Positions 16,418 through 25,087 of a DNA stretch of 64,000 nt are shown in pieces. The notes beneath the pieces were generated by a model. That model was given only the letters and a program-made list of their open reading frames with translations, was not told the DNA's origin and ran no database searches. The DNA is from Streptomyces xanthophaeus (GTDB lineage Bacteria > Actinomycetota > Actinomycetes > Streptomycetales > Streptomycetaceae): positions 434,001 through 498,000 of the forward strand of contig NZ_JOFT01000011.1 in the NCBI RefSeq assembly GCF_000725805.1, in the 5' to 3' direction. A program made the translations under genes and the position numbers. Each line of letters begins with the position of its first letter. The first letter of the stretch is position 1.

Positions 16418-17629
16418 TCAGCCGTCGATGCGCTCCAGCGCCTCGCTCAGCGCGCGGCACAGTGCCTCGTCCTCCAGGATGTTGCGGCACCCCGCGTAGA
16501 CGCCGGTGGTGCGCTTGGGTTCGTCCAGCAGCTTCCGCAGGACGGGACCGGCCTGCGCGGCCGGTGTCCCGATGGCTCCCAGGGCACGGACGGCCTCCCT
16601 GGTGGGAAAGGCGGGGTGACCGGCCCGGGCCGGTTCGAGCGCGCCGACGAGTACGGGAACGGATTCGGCGCTCTCCCCGGTGATCCGCCACCAGGCGTGC
16701 GCCGCCCCGACCCGGGTCCAGGTGCCGGGCGAGGCGAGCAGCCTGTGCACCGCGTCCGCGTGGCCCGCGGCGGCCGGGCCGAGGTCGGCGAGGTGGCTGA
16801 GGGCCGGACGGCTCGGTCCGGCCTCGACGGCGGCGCCGCAGACCGCGAGGGCCAGTGAGGTGTCCCCGGTGATCCTCCAGTGCGCCCAGGCCGCCGTCTG
16901 GACGCCGTGCCAGCGGCGCGCGGGCCACTTCCCGTCGGGGTCCTGGGGGTGGATGCGTCCGAGGGCGATGTCCGCGAGCACGTCCGCCGCGGCCGCGGCC
17001 CCCGGTCCGATGCGGCCGAGCGCCTGGACCGCGTCCCGGGCGTGCGGGGTGTGCAGGTGGGTGATCAGCTCGGGCGTCGCGGGGGCGGCCTCGGCGCCCC
17101 ACAGGGTGAGCACGTCGATGGTCGTCTGGTGGCTCTCCCGTTCAGGGCGGATGCGCAGCCCGGTGCGCATCGCGGGGAGCAGCGCGGCCGCGGGGAGCGC
17201 GGCGAAGGTCGGAGCGTGCCGGCGGTCGTTGGCGAGCGCGAGCGGTCCGCGCTCCAGTGCGGCGCCGAGCGGGCGCAGGGCGCGCGGGTCGCCGGTTCCG
17301 GCCAGGGCGAGCATGATCCTCTGCACGCACCCTTCGCTGGTTTCGGCCGGTGGACGGGCGACGAACGCGGCGAACCGGTCGGCGTGCGCGGCGACGTGTC
17401 GGCCCGCCTCGGGCACCAGGTCGTACGCAATCCAGCGGATGTCCGGGTCCCGGTCGGTGGCGGCCACCGCGAGCAGGTCCCACAGGCCGTGCGGCGGGTT
17501 CCGGTACTGACACACCATGTGGGCGGCGGCGATCAGCTCCTCCTGACGCCGCCGATGTCTGCGTCTCGTCCACAGCACGTCCCGGACCCCCCTGAGCACC
17601 GATCTTGATGATGGTGCACAGGGTGCCAT
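16418..17629 (-). CDS. HEAT-repeat-like protein of unknown function
   Basis: Up to 403 residues. The start is uncertain: GTG codons near 17596 and 17575, the latter after AGGGGGG, are as good as 17629. Repeated helical units of about 35-50 residues are visible, each ending like AVQALGRIGPGAAAAADVL, EAVRALGAIGTPAAQAGPVL or HLADLGPAAAGHADAV. This is the pattern of HEAT/armadillo scaffolds. It is rich in Trp and lacks catalytic motifs and membrane segments. The role is probably protein-protein contact; the partner is unknown. Confidence 0.65.
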   Translation of the reverse strand: MAPCAPSSRSVLRGVRDVLWTRRRHRRRQEELIAAAHMVCQYRNPPHGLWDLLAVAATDRDPDIRWIAYDLVPEAGRHVAAHADRFAAFVARPPAETSEGCVQRIMLALAGTGDPRALRPLGAALERGPLALANDRRHAPTFAALPAAALLPAMRTGLRIRPERESHQTTIDVLTLWGAEAAPATPELITHLHTPHARDAVQALGRIGPGAAAAADVLADIALGRIHPQDPDGKWPARRWHGVQTAAWAHWRITGDTSLALAVCGAAVEAGPSRPALSHLADLGPAAAGHADAVHRLLASPGTWTRVGAAHAWWRITGESAESVPVLVGALEPARAGHPAFPTREAVRALGAIGTPAAQAGPVLRKLLDEPKRTTGVYAGCRNILEDEALCRALSEALERIDG

Positions 17630-17656
17630 GCGACGCCCGGGCGTCGGGCGTCGGCA

Positions 17657-17696
17657 GCCGTCGTCTCCTGCCCCCTCGTGTCCAGGAGACGACGGC
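17657..17696 (-). terminator. Terminator of the secreted protease gene
   Basis: GCCGTCGTCTCCTG (17657-17670) and CAGGAGACGACGGC (17683-17696) form a perfect 14-bp stem with a 12-nt loop. It lies 12 bp beyond the protease stop. Confidence 0.8.
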
Positions 17697-17707
17697 CGTG
17701 TGCGGGG

Positions 17708-19474
17708 TCAGGACCAGACGGTGAAGGTGACGGTGACGGAGGCCTTCTTGCCCGCGGCGTCGGTGACGGTCAGGGTCGCGTTGCGGAAGCCCCAGCCGCT
17801 CGGGATGCCGGAGATCACCCCGGTGGACGCGTTCACGCTGAGCCCGGCCGGGAGGTTGACCGCGCTGAAGACGTACGGCTTCGTACCGCCGGCGGCCGTG
17901 AGCGGGAGGCTGACCGGGCGGCCTGCGTAGACGTTCTGGCTACCGGGGCTTGTCAGCGTCGGGTTGCCCGTTCCGGGGGTGGTGACTGTCCAGGTGAAGG
18001 TGGTGGTGCCCTTCTTCCCGGCGGCGTCGGTCGCGCTGATCGTGACCTGGCCGGTGCCGGCGGTGGTGGGAGCGCCGGTCACCGTGCCGGTCGCGGCGGC
18101 GATGGACAGGCCCGCGGGCAGGCCGCTCGCGGACCAGGTGTAGGGCGCGGTGCCGCCTTCGGCGGTGTTCTTCAGTTCGACCGGGGTGCCGGTGGCAGTG
18201 GTCTGCGCGGAGACGGCGGCGACGGTGACCTCACCGGGTTGCGGGGTGGAGGTCACCAGCGAGGCACCGAACCGGGTGAGGGCCTCGTTGACGGGCTGGA
18301 AGATGGTGTACTTCTCCCCGCTGCCGCCCGAGCAGGTGGCCTCACCGCCTCCGGAGTGGAGGCCCACCGCCTTCCCGCCGGTGGCGCTGACGTAGCTGCC
18401 GCCGGAGTCACCGCCCGCGGAGCAGGCGCTGGAGTAGGAGAGGCCGTCGATGACGACGTTGCCGTAGTTCACGCTCTGGTTGACCTTGGTGACCGAGCCG
18501 CACTGGAAGCCGGTGGTCTGGCCGGAGCGGCAGACGGCCGTACCGACGATGCCCTCGGCGGATCCGGTGACGGTGACGTCGCCCTTGCCCCAGCCGGACA
18601 CCGTCGCGCTCAGGGCCCAGGCGCTCTGGTCGACGTCCACGATCCCGAAGTCGCCCTCACGGGAGTTGACGCTGCCGACGCCGCCCTTGTTGGAGGTGCC
18701 GACGCGGCTCCCGTCCTTGCCGTAGGCGGGCTGGTCCACGTCGTTGGTGCAGTGACCGGCCGTCAGGTAGGCCCGGGCGCCGCCTTGGGTGCGGGTGACG
18801 GGGAAGCCGATGGAACAGGGGCTCTCGCTGCCGGGTATCCACTTCTCTCCGCCGACGACGTTGCCGCCCTGCTGGCGGGGCAGGTCCTGGGAGTCGACGA
18901 TCCGGACGAGGTCGCCGAGGCCCGCGAGCCGGGTGCGCAGCGCGGAGGTCGCCTCGGTGGACCGGGCCGGGGCGAGGGTGACCTCGACCCGGTTGCCGCG
19001 CACGTCGGTGCCCCAGGACACGAGGCCGGGCACGCCCTCGGCCCAGCGGCCCACGGTCTGCACCGCCTCGTCCAACTGGGCGCGGGAATAGCGGACCTCG
19101 TGGGCCACGGCGCCCGTCTTCCGGACGGCAGCTCCGTCCGTCGCCGTGACGGCTGCGTGCAGGCGGCCGTCTCCGGCGTCGAACCACAGCCCGGCGATCC
19201 GGTCGCCGACGGTGGCGCGCAGGGAGGTCGCGGCGCGGTGTGCCGCCCGCTCGGCGGCGATCCGGTCGCGGACCCCGTCGGCGCTCAGCCCGAGGTCGCG
19301 GGCCATGGCGGCCAGGACGTCGGCGGGTACGGACTCGGCTGCGGGGAGGGAGGTTCCGGCGGAGGTGTCCGGGGAGGCGGTGGTACCGGCGTGGGCCGGC
19401 ATCGCGGCGAGCCCGGCCAGGGTGGCCGCGGCCACGAGACCGGTCAGGACGGAGCGGCGGGTTGCGACGCGCAT
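17708..19474 (-). CDS. Secreted trypsin-like serine protease (streptogrisin type) with two Ig-like domains
   Basis: The start is ATG 19474 (MRVATRRSVLTG), giving 588 residues. A signal peptide ends near AMPAHA. A propeptide of the alpha-lytic protease type (about 35-190, with AARSTEATSALRTRL) follows. The S1 protease domain starts near VVGGEKW and has all three catalytic residues: His in TAGHC, Asp in GDFGIVDVD and Ser in GGDSGGS. After the protease come two He_PIG Ig-like repeats (GGTAPYTWSASGLPAGLS and GGTKPYVFSAVNLPAGLS). It is an exported endopeptidase that matures by cleaving its own propeptide; the Ig repeats may bind cell wall or substrate. Confidence 0.92.
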   Translation of the reverse strand: MRVATRRSVLTGLVAAATLAGLAAMPAHAGTTASPDTSAGTSLPAAESVPADVLAAMARDLGLSADGVRDRIAAERAAHRAATSLRATVGDRIAGLWFDAGDGRLHAAVTATDGAAVRKTGAVAHEVRYSRAQLDEAVQTVGRWAEGVPGLVSWGTDVRGNRVEVTLAPARSTEATSALRTRLAGLGDLVRIVDSQDLPRQQGGNVVGGEKWIPGSESPCSIGFPVTRTQGGARAYLTAGHCTNDVDQPAYGKDGSRVGTSNKGGVGSVNSREGDFGIVDVDQSAWALSATVSGWGKGDVTVTGSAEGIVGTAVCRSGQTTGFQCGSVTKVNQSVNYGNVVIDGLSYSSACSAGGDSGGSYVSATGGKAVGLHSGGGEATCSGGSGEKYTIFQPVNEALTRFGASLVTSTPQPGEVTVAAVSAQTTATGTPVELKNTAEGGTAPYTWSASGLPAGLSIAAATGTVTGAPTTAGTGQVTISATDAAGKKGTTTFTWTVTTPGTGNPTLTSPGSQNVYAGRPVSLPLTAAGGTKPYVFSAVNLPAGLSVNASTGVISGIPSGWGFRNATLTVTDAAGKKASVTVTFTVWS

Positions 19475-19778
19475 GGGCGGAGCGTTCCTTTCGGACAGGG
19501 GGCCGCTGGTGACGGGCAATCACCGGCGGGCTGGATCGTCCGGAGGGCGGAACGCGGGGCGGGGAAGGGGGAGCTGAAGGGCGTCCACCGACCGGAACGG
19601 CCCACAGCGTCACGGCCCGGCGCCGTCGGCGGTATCCGGGCAGGCCCTTGCATCGCGGACCCCGGATAGCGGACGCGCGGACCGCGCGGACCCTGCGCGG
19701 GGCGTCCGGAACGGGTGGCGAGGAGGGCCGGCGAGGGTGCGGGGGCGGCGGCCGGGGCGGTCCGCGACCGGTCGGGGC

Positions 19779-19808
19779 ATCGGGGAAATCCCTTGCGGTT
19801 CCCCCGAT
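19779..19808. promoter_or_regulatory. Near-perfect inverted repeat upstream of the LuxR-family gene
   Basis: ATCGGGGAA (19779-19787) pairs with TTCCCCCGAT (19799-19808) with one extra C. It lies about 40 bp upstream of the -10, a position suited to an activator or repressor. Confidence 0.4.
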
Positions 19809-19845
19809 CCGTCACCGGCGGCTGTCCCCCGGGCCGGACGACGCC

Positions 19846-19851
19846 TACCGT
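19846..19851 (+). promoter_or_regulatory. -10 element of the LuxR-family gene, leaderless arrangement
   Basis: TACCGT, 6 nt before GTG 19858. There is no ribosome-binding site in between, so a leaderless mRNA is likely. Confidence 0.45.
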
Positions 19852-19857
19852 GCCGGT

Positions 19858-22848
19858 GTGAACGGACACGGGGGCACGGACATCGCGGACCGCGCGGGGG
19901 CTGACAGATGGACCACCCTGGTCACCACGGCCTGCGGCCTGCTGGAGCGGCACGGGCGGCTGGCGGTGTCCGGTCCGTGGGGGGCGGGGAAGACCACACT
20001 GCTCGACGACGTGGCCGCCCGGGCGGCCGGGCGCCGCTGTCTGCGCGTCCACAGCCAGGACGGCGACCAGGAGGTGCCGTACGCGGCGCTGGCCCAGCTC
20101 CTCGACGTCCCGGTGCCCGACGTCCCGGTGCTGGACGTTGCAGTGCTCGACGTCCCGGTGCCCGACGTCCCGACGCCCGGTGCTCCGACGCCCGGCGTCC
20201 CGGTCCCCGGTGTTCCGATGTCCTGTGTTCCGGTGCCCGACCCGGCCTCGCCAGGCGTTCCGCCGCCCGGGGCCGGGCAGTTCCCCGGGCAGCACCCGCA
20301 CACCGCCGCCGTACGCCTGCGGCTGCGGCTCGCGCTGGCGGAACTCCTCGGCGGCGGGGAGCCGGTACTGCTCCTCCTCGACGGCGCCAACTGGGTGGAC
20401 GCCGCCAGCGCCGACGTCCTCGGCTACTGCGCGCGCACCCTGCCGCCGGCCCGGCTGGCCGTCGTGGCCGCCGAACGGACCTCGGGTCACCCGGCTTTCG
20501 CGGCCCGGATCCTCGGTGGGCACCCGCCCCTGCTCCAGGTGCCCGCCGCGGACCGCCTGGAGACGGCGGCCGCCCTGGAACGGTCCGGCCTGCCCGCCCG
20601 CTGGGCCGCGCCCGTGCACCGGTACTGCGGCGGCAACCGGGCCCTGCTGGCCGCCGGTTGCCGCTCCCTCGCAGGAACGGGCGGCCTCGCCGGTGCCGGG
20701 GGCGCCGCCTCGTCCACGGATTCAGGCACGGATCCAGGTGCGGAGACGAGTACGGGTACGGGTACGCAGGCCCGTACGCATGCGCCCGAGGCCGACCGGT
20801 ACGGCCTGCCCGGGCGCCGCCAGGTCCGTGAACTCGCCGCGCTGTGGCTGGCCACCGTCCCCGCCGAGGTGCGCACCACGCTCCGGATCGCCGCACTCGC
20901 CCGCCACCCCGATGCCGACCTGCTGCGCCGCGCGGGCTGCCCCCGGGCCGAGGACCACCTCGAACTCGCCGTCCGCTGCGGCCTGCTCACCCCGGACGAC
21001 GTGTCCGGGCCGGAGGGTGCGACCCCGCCGCGGACCCGGTTCGCCGCGGATGCCCTCGCCGAAGCCGCCGCCACCACGGCGACCGCCCTGGAACGCCGCC
21101 GCATCCACGGCGCCTTGGCCGAAGCCGTCCACGACCCGGTCCGGCGCGCCCGCCACCGCGCCCTCGCCCAGGACTGCGCCGACCAGGCCACGGCTGAGGA
21201 CACCGCGCAGGCAGCGGCCGTCGCCCGGGGCGCGGGCGAGCGGCTCCTGGCCGCCGAACTGATGCTGCTGGCCGCGCGCCTCACCCCCGCCGACCGCCCT
21301 TCGCTCCGGCTGGACCGGCTGTGCGACGCGGCCCGGGACGCGGCCGCGGCCGGGTCCGCCGACCTCGCGCAGCAGGCCGCGTCCCGCATCGCCGAGGACC
21401 GCGGCAGTCCTGCCCAGCAGGTGCACGCCCTGCTGGCCGTGGCCGACGCCCGGGGCCAGGACCTCGCCGGGACGGGGTCGCTGCTCGCCACCGCCCGCAG
21501 GACCGCCGCCGGGGATCCGGCGCTGCTCGGCGCCGTCGAGCTGCGCTCCGCGGTGCAGGCCAACGTCGCCGCTGGTGACGCCGCCCTGGCCCTGCACCAC
21601 GCGGGCGCCGCGACCGTACTGGCCCGGCAGTGCGGCGACACCCCGCTGGAGGCCGCCGCGCTGACCATGGCCGCCCGGATGGAACGGGTGCTGGGCCGGC
21701 TGGACAGCGCCCCGGTCACCCTGGCCGCGGCCCTCGCCCTGGCCGTGCCGCCGCCCCGGATCGGCATCCGCAACAGCCCGGAGTACCTGGCGGCCCGGCA
21801 CGCGGTGTTCGACGGGCGCCTCGTACCGGCCCGCCGCGCCCTGACGGACCTGCTGGCGACGGCGCAGGCCTCCGGCGAGGCGGAGGACCTCGTCGACATC
21901 TGGCGCAGCCTCGCCGAGGTCGACTCCGGCCTCGGCAACTGCTCCCGCGCCCTGCGCTGGGCAGCGATGGCTCTCGACCTGACCGCGGCGGCCGGCCTCT
22001 CGCCCGGGCCCGCCTGGTACACCGCAGCCCTCGCGCACAGCCACGGCGGCAGTTTTCCGCAGGCGCTGCGGTACGCCGCGCAGGGGCTGCGCGCCTCCCG
22101 CGAGGAGCACGACACCCTGCACACCACCCGCAGTCTGTGGATCCTGGGGGCCGTGCACCTGCACCAGGGCCACGTGGAGGAGGCCGCGACGGCGCTGGCC
22201 GAGGTGGACGTGCTCGAAGCGCACGCCGGGGCCGCCGATCCCGCGGTCCTGCGCTGGCAGGCCGACGCCGTGGAGGCCTTCGCGGCGTCCGGGCGGACCG
22301 CCCGCGCGCACGCCCTCCTGGACCTCATGCAGGAATCCGTCGGACCCCACAGCGGCCACGCCCCCCTGCGCGCCGCGCTGACCCGGGCCCGGGCCGCCTG
22401 CCTCCACCTCGACGGGGCGCACGACGAGGCCGTCGAGCTCCTCGCGGACGCCGCCCGTTCCTTCGTGGCGCTCGGCCGCCCCGTCGAGGAGGGCCGCGCC
22501 CACCTGGCCCGCGGACGCGTGGAGCGCCGCCGGCGCCGTGCGGCCGCCGCCCGTACGGCGTGGGAGCGGGCCCGTACGGTCTTCGAGGAGGCGGGGGCCC
22601 GCCCCTGGACGGCGCTCGCCGACGACCACCTCTCCCACCTGGCCGGCCGGCCGCCCGCGGCGTCCTCACCGGAGCTGACCGAACACGAGCTCCGGCTCGC
22701 GGGCCTGGTCTGCGCGGGCGCCACCAACCAGGAAGCGGCCCAGCAGATGTTCATCTCGGCCAAGACCGTCGAATCGACGCTCAGCCGGATCTACCGCAAG
22801 CTGGGCATCCGCAACCGCACCCAGCTCACCGCCACCCTGGGCCCGTGA
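19858..22848 (+). CDS. Large ATP-binding LuxR-family regulator (LAL type)
   Basis: The 996-residue protein starts at GTG 19858. The N-terminal ATPase has Walker A GPWGAGKTT (39-47) and Walker B LLLLDGANWVD (about 171-181), then TPR-like helices through the middle, and a C-terminal LuxR HTH: ELTEHELRLAGLVCAGATNQ, FISAKTVESTLSRIYRKLGI. This is the layout of MalT/LAL activators that often control secondary metabolism. Unusually, residues 84-138 are eleven pentapeptide units (VPVPD type) placed between Walker A and B. A second low-complexity stretch rich in Thr, Gly and Ser lies near residue 290. It is divergent from the protease, which may be a target. Confidence 0.88.
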   Translation: MNGHGGTDIADRAGADRWTTLVTTACGLLERHGRLAVSGPWGAGKTTLLDDVAARAAGRRCLRVHSQDGDQEVPYAALAQLLDVPVPDVPVLDVAVLDVPVPDVPTPGAPTPGVPVPGVPMSCVPVPDPASPGVPPPGAGQFPGQHPHTAAVRLRLRLALAELLGGGEPVLLLLDGANWVDAASADVLGYCARTLPPARLAVVAAERTSGHPAFAARILGGHPPLLQVPAADRLETAAALERSGLPARWAAPVHRYCGGNRALLAAGCRSLAGTGGLAGAGGAASSTDSGTDPGAETSTGTGTQARTHAPEADRYGLPGRRQVRELAALWLATVPAEVRTTLRIAALARHPDADLLRRAGCPRAEDHLELAVRCGLLTPDDVSGPEGATPPRTRFAADALAEAAATTATALERRRIHGALAEAVHDPVRRARHRALAQDCADQATAEDTAQAAAVARGAGERLLAAELMLLAARLTPADRPSLRLDRLCDAARDAAAAGSADLAQQAASRIAEDRGSPAQQVHALLAVADARGQDLAGTGSLLATARRTAAGDPALLGAVELRSAVQANVAAGDAALALHHAGAATVLARQCGDTPLEAAALTMAARMERVLGRLDSAPVTLAAALALAVPPPRIGIRNSPEYLAARHAVFDGRLVPARRALTDLLATAQASGEAEDLVDIWRSLAEVDSGLGNCSRALRWAAMALDLTAAAGLSPGPAWYTAALAHSHGGSFPQALRYAAQGLRASREEHDTLHTTRSLWILGAVHLHQGHVEEAATALAEVDVLEAHAGAADPAVLRWQADAVEAFAASGRTARAHALLDLMQESVGPHSGHAPLRAALTRARAACLHLDGAHDEAVELLADAARSFVALGRPVEEGRAHLARGRVERRRRRAAAARTAWERARTVFEEAGARPWTALADDHLSHLAGRPPAASSPELTEHELRLAGLVCAGATNQEAAQQMFISAKTVESTLSRIYRKLGIRNRTQLTATLGP
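20107..20271 (+). repeat. Eleven 15-bp coding repeats (V-P-x-P-D/G) inside an ATPase domain
   Basis: Units read VPVPD, VPVLD, VAVLD, VPVPD, VPTPG, APTPG, VPVPG, VPMSC, VPVPD, PASPG, VPPPG. At DNA level the first five units are the most alike (GACGTCCCGGTG core). The tract keeps frame and begins 37 residues after Walker A. Confidence 0.85.
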
Positions 22849-22860
22849 CGTTCGCCCGTA

Positions 22861-22874
22861 CGGACCCCGGTCCG
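22861..22874 (+). terminator. Short hairpin after the LuxR-family gene
   Basis: CGGACC-CC-GGTCCG, 12 bp after the stop codon. A weak terminator candidate. Confidence 0.35.
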
Positions 22875-22941
22875 GTGGATGCCGGGGGAATGTCGGGGTG
22901 CGGGCGTGGACGGGTGCGCCTGCGGTGGTACCTCGTTGGCC

Positions 22942-24144
22942 ATGCAGCCAGGCACACCCCCGCCGGTGATCCCGTTCCTTCGTACGGCCGCCGCCTACGC
23001 GTGGCGGCTGCTCGTCGTCGGCGTGGTCGTGTACGCCCTCTTCGCCCTGCTGGGGCGGTTCCACGAGATCGGCGTGGCCGTGTTCCTCGGTCTGGTGGTC
23101 ACCGCGCTGCTGCGGCCGGTCGCCGATCTGGTGTCCCGGGGCCTGCCCCGCGGGATCGCGGTGGGCGTCACCCTGATCGGCAGCGCAGCGCTGGTCCTCG
23201 GCGTCCTCGCGCTGGTGGGCGAGGCGGTGGCGGGCGAGCGGACGACGCTGGTGCGCGAGTTCCGGGACGGCATCGGCCGGATCGAGGACTGGCTGGAGCG
23301 GCCGCCGTTCCACCTGGCTCCGCAGGCGCTCGCCGGCGTCCAGGACAGGATCGGGGACTACCTCTCCAGCCACCGCTCGTCCCTGCTGAGCACGGCGCTC
23401 AGCGGTGCGACCCAGCTGGTGGCCGTCCTCACCACGCTGGCGCTCGCACTGTTCTGCTCGGTGTTCTTCATCCACTCCGGAGACCGGCAGTGGGCCTGGT
23501 TCCGGGAGCAGTTGCCGGTCTCGGTGCGCGAACGCACCGACACCGGCGGGCGGGCGGCCTGGCGCACCTTCACCGGGTACACGCACGGGATCGTCCTCGT
23601 CGCGGCGACGAACGCGGTCCTCGTCGGCCTCGCGCTCTGGCTGCTCGGGGTCCCGCTGGCCGTGCCCTTGGCGCTGCTGGAGTTCCTGGCCGCCTTCATC
23701 CCGCTGATCGGTTCCCCGGTGGCGCTCGCGGTGGCGGCGGTCGTCGCCCTCGCCTCGCAGGGCCCGCTGGTGGCGGCGGTCGTGGTCGCCCTGATCGTGG
23801 TCATCGGGCAGATCGAGGGCCATCTGCTGCACCCGCTGGTCATGAGCTGGGCGGTGCGGCTGCATCCCCTGGTCGTGGCGATCTCGGTGATCGCGGGGGC
23901 GATCGCAGCGGGCGTGGTCGGGGCCGTGGTGGCCGTACCGCTGGTGTCGGTGATCTGGTCGGTCCGTACGGCCCTGCGCGACTCCCCCGGGCCGTCCGCG
24001 GGCGGCGTCACGCCGACGGACGCTCCGCCGTCCGGTCCTGGGTCCGGGCCTCAGCCCGGTCCTGGGTCCCGTCCTGGGTCCGGGCCGCCGGACGTTCTGC
24101 CGTCCGGGCCTCCCGGGCCGCACCCTTCCAGCCCCATGCCGTGA
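22942..24144 (+). CDS. AI-2E family (PerM-like) membrane transporter
   Basis: About 400 residues from ATG 22942 (weak ribosome-binding site). There are hydrophobic segments at VVGVVVYALFALL, VAVFLGLVVTALL, LIGSAALVLGVLALVG, LTTLALALFCSVFFI, LVAATNAVLVGLALWLLG, LLEFLAAFIPLIGSPVALAVAAVVALA, VVVALIVVIGQIEGHLLHPLVM and VIAGAIAAGVVGAVVAVPLVSVIW. The G-Q-I-E-G-H-L-L-H-P motif and the last helix are typical of the AI-2E exporter superfamily, whose members move signalling molecules or Na+/H+. The C-terminal 50 residues are Pro/Gly-rich and overlap the convergent methyltransferase gene by 137 bp. Confidence 0.88.
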   Translation: MQPGTPPPVIPFLRTAAAYAWRLLVVGVVVYALFALLGRFHEIGVAVFLGLVVTALLRPVADLVSRGLPRGIAVGVTLIGSAALVLGVLALVGEAVAGERTTLVREFRDGIGRIEDWLERPPFHLAPQALAGVQDRIGDYLSSHRSSLLSTALSGATQLVAVLTTLALALFCSVFFIHSGDRQWAWFREQLPVSVRERTDTGGRAAWRTFTGYTHGIVLVAATNAVLVGLALWLLGVPLAVPLALLEFLAAFIPLIGSPVALAVAAVVALASQGPLVAAVVVALIVVIGQIEGHLLHPLVMSWAVRLHPLVVAISVIAGAIAAGVVGAVVAVPLVSVIWSVRTALRDSPGPSAGGVTPTDAPPSGPGSGPQPGPGSRPGSGPPDVLPSGPPGPHPSSPMP

Positions 24145-24943
24145 GCATGCCCGGGGACAGTCCGGTGCACTGCGGGGAGTCCAGATGGCGCAGGGCCTCG
24201 TCGAGCTGCGCGTCGTCGACCAGGCCGGTCGCCACCATCGCCCCGCGGGCCCGTTCCCAGGTGTCCGCCCAGAACCGGCTGATCGCGCTGCCCGGCAGCA
24301 GCGGGGGCACGTGGATCTCGGCGGCCACGGAGGCCAGTCCCGCGGCGCACAGCAGGTCGAGGTGGCCGGGCACCCGGGAGACGTCGGTCCCGATGCTGTC
24401 GCGGAGCCCCTGCCACATGGCCCGCATGGCACGGCTGTACGGGGTGTCGGGCGCGGTGGCCGTGGTCAGGTCGACGGCGTCGCTGACGACCAGGACGCCG
24501 CCGGGTGCGAGCAGTCCGCTCAGCCGGGCGATCAGCTGCTGCGGGGAGGGCAGGTGCATGAGCACGAAGCGGGCGTGGACCAGCTGGAAGAGGCCCGGAG
24601 CGAAGTCGTCGGAGGTGATGTCCGCCTGCATCACCGTCAGCCCGGGTGCGGGATTCGCGGTGAGGAACCGTACGTCGCGGTCCACCGCGAGGACCGTCTC
24701 GACCCCTGCCTCCGAGAGCAGGCTCCGGGCCACCGTGCCGGTTCCGGCGCCCACGTCCAGGCAGTTCCAGCCGGGGCCCGCGCCGAGCGTCCGCAGGCGG
24801 GCCATGGTCGTGGCGTCGTAGGCGAGGGCTCCGAGGTCGATGCGTTCGCCCTCGCCGCTCGCGTCGGGCCGGAACTCGTCCTCGCCGTAGCGCCCCTCGC
24901 CCGGGGAGCCCGTGCCGTCCGCCGACATCCCTGCGCCAGCCAT
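24008..24943 (-). CDS. SAM-dependent methyltransferase
   Basis: ATG 24943 gives 311 residues; an alternative ATG at 24928 is possible. The class I methyltransferase fold is shown by motif I LDVGAGTGTVARSL, the acidic residue in LAVDRD, VMQADITSDDF, and HLPSPQQLIARLSGLLAPGGVLVVSDAVD. Such proteins methylate small molecules. The last 40 residues are a repetitive tail (ARTQDGTQDRAEARTQDRTAE) read from the same tandem DNA that encodes the tail of the opposing AI-2E permease. The tail is probably not functional. Confidence 0.85.
   Translation of the reverse strand: MAGAGMSADGTGSPGEGRYGEDEFRPDASGEGERIDLGALAYDATTMARLRTLGAGPGWNCLDVGAGTGTVARSLLSEAGVETVLAVDRDVRFLTANPAPGLTVMQADITSDDFAPGLFQLVHARFVLMHLPSPQQLIARLSGLLAPGGVLVVSDAVDLTTATAPDTPYSRAMRAMWQGLRDSIGTDVSRVPGHLDLLCAAGLASVAAEIHVPPLLPGSAISRFWADTWERARGAMVATGLVDDAQLDEALRHLDSPQCTGLSPGMLTAWGWKGAAREARTAERPAARTQDGTQDRAEARTQDRTAERPSA
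24033..24100. repeat. Degenerate tandem GTCCTGGGTCCGGGCC-type repeats shared by two overlapping genes
   Basis: About four imperfect copies of a GGTCCTGGGTCC core. They encode P-G-S-G-P tails on the plus strand and T-Q-D/T-A-E tails on the minus strand. Confidence 0.6.
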
Positions 24944-25074
24944 GCGGCCATTGTCCCCTGCCCGGCCCCGGTGCGCGCCCGGGCCCGGCCAACACGGCAC
25001 GCCACGGTACGGCGACGGCACGGCAATCGCGGCGCACAGGGCACCCGGAGCACACCCTTCACCCGCGCCCCGCC

Positions 25075-25080
25075 TAGGGT
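25075..25080 (+). promoter_or_regulatory. -10 element of the TSUP permease gene, leaderless arrangement
   Basis: TAGGGT, 7 nt before ATG 25088, and no ribosome-binding site between. Confidence 0.5.
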
Positions 25081-25087
25081 GGCGGCC

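Larger units (their letters stand above)
19475..19857. other. Divergent control region between the protease and LuxR-family genes
   Basis: 383 bp without a gene. It contains an inverted repeat at 19779-19808 and the -10 of the LuxR-family gene at 19846-19851. Confidence 0.5.

Noticed and set aside
20107..20271. Repeat tract considered as a CRISPR or minisatellite array
   Set aside because: Units are contiguous 15-mers without spacers and remain in frame inside a coding gene.
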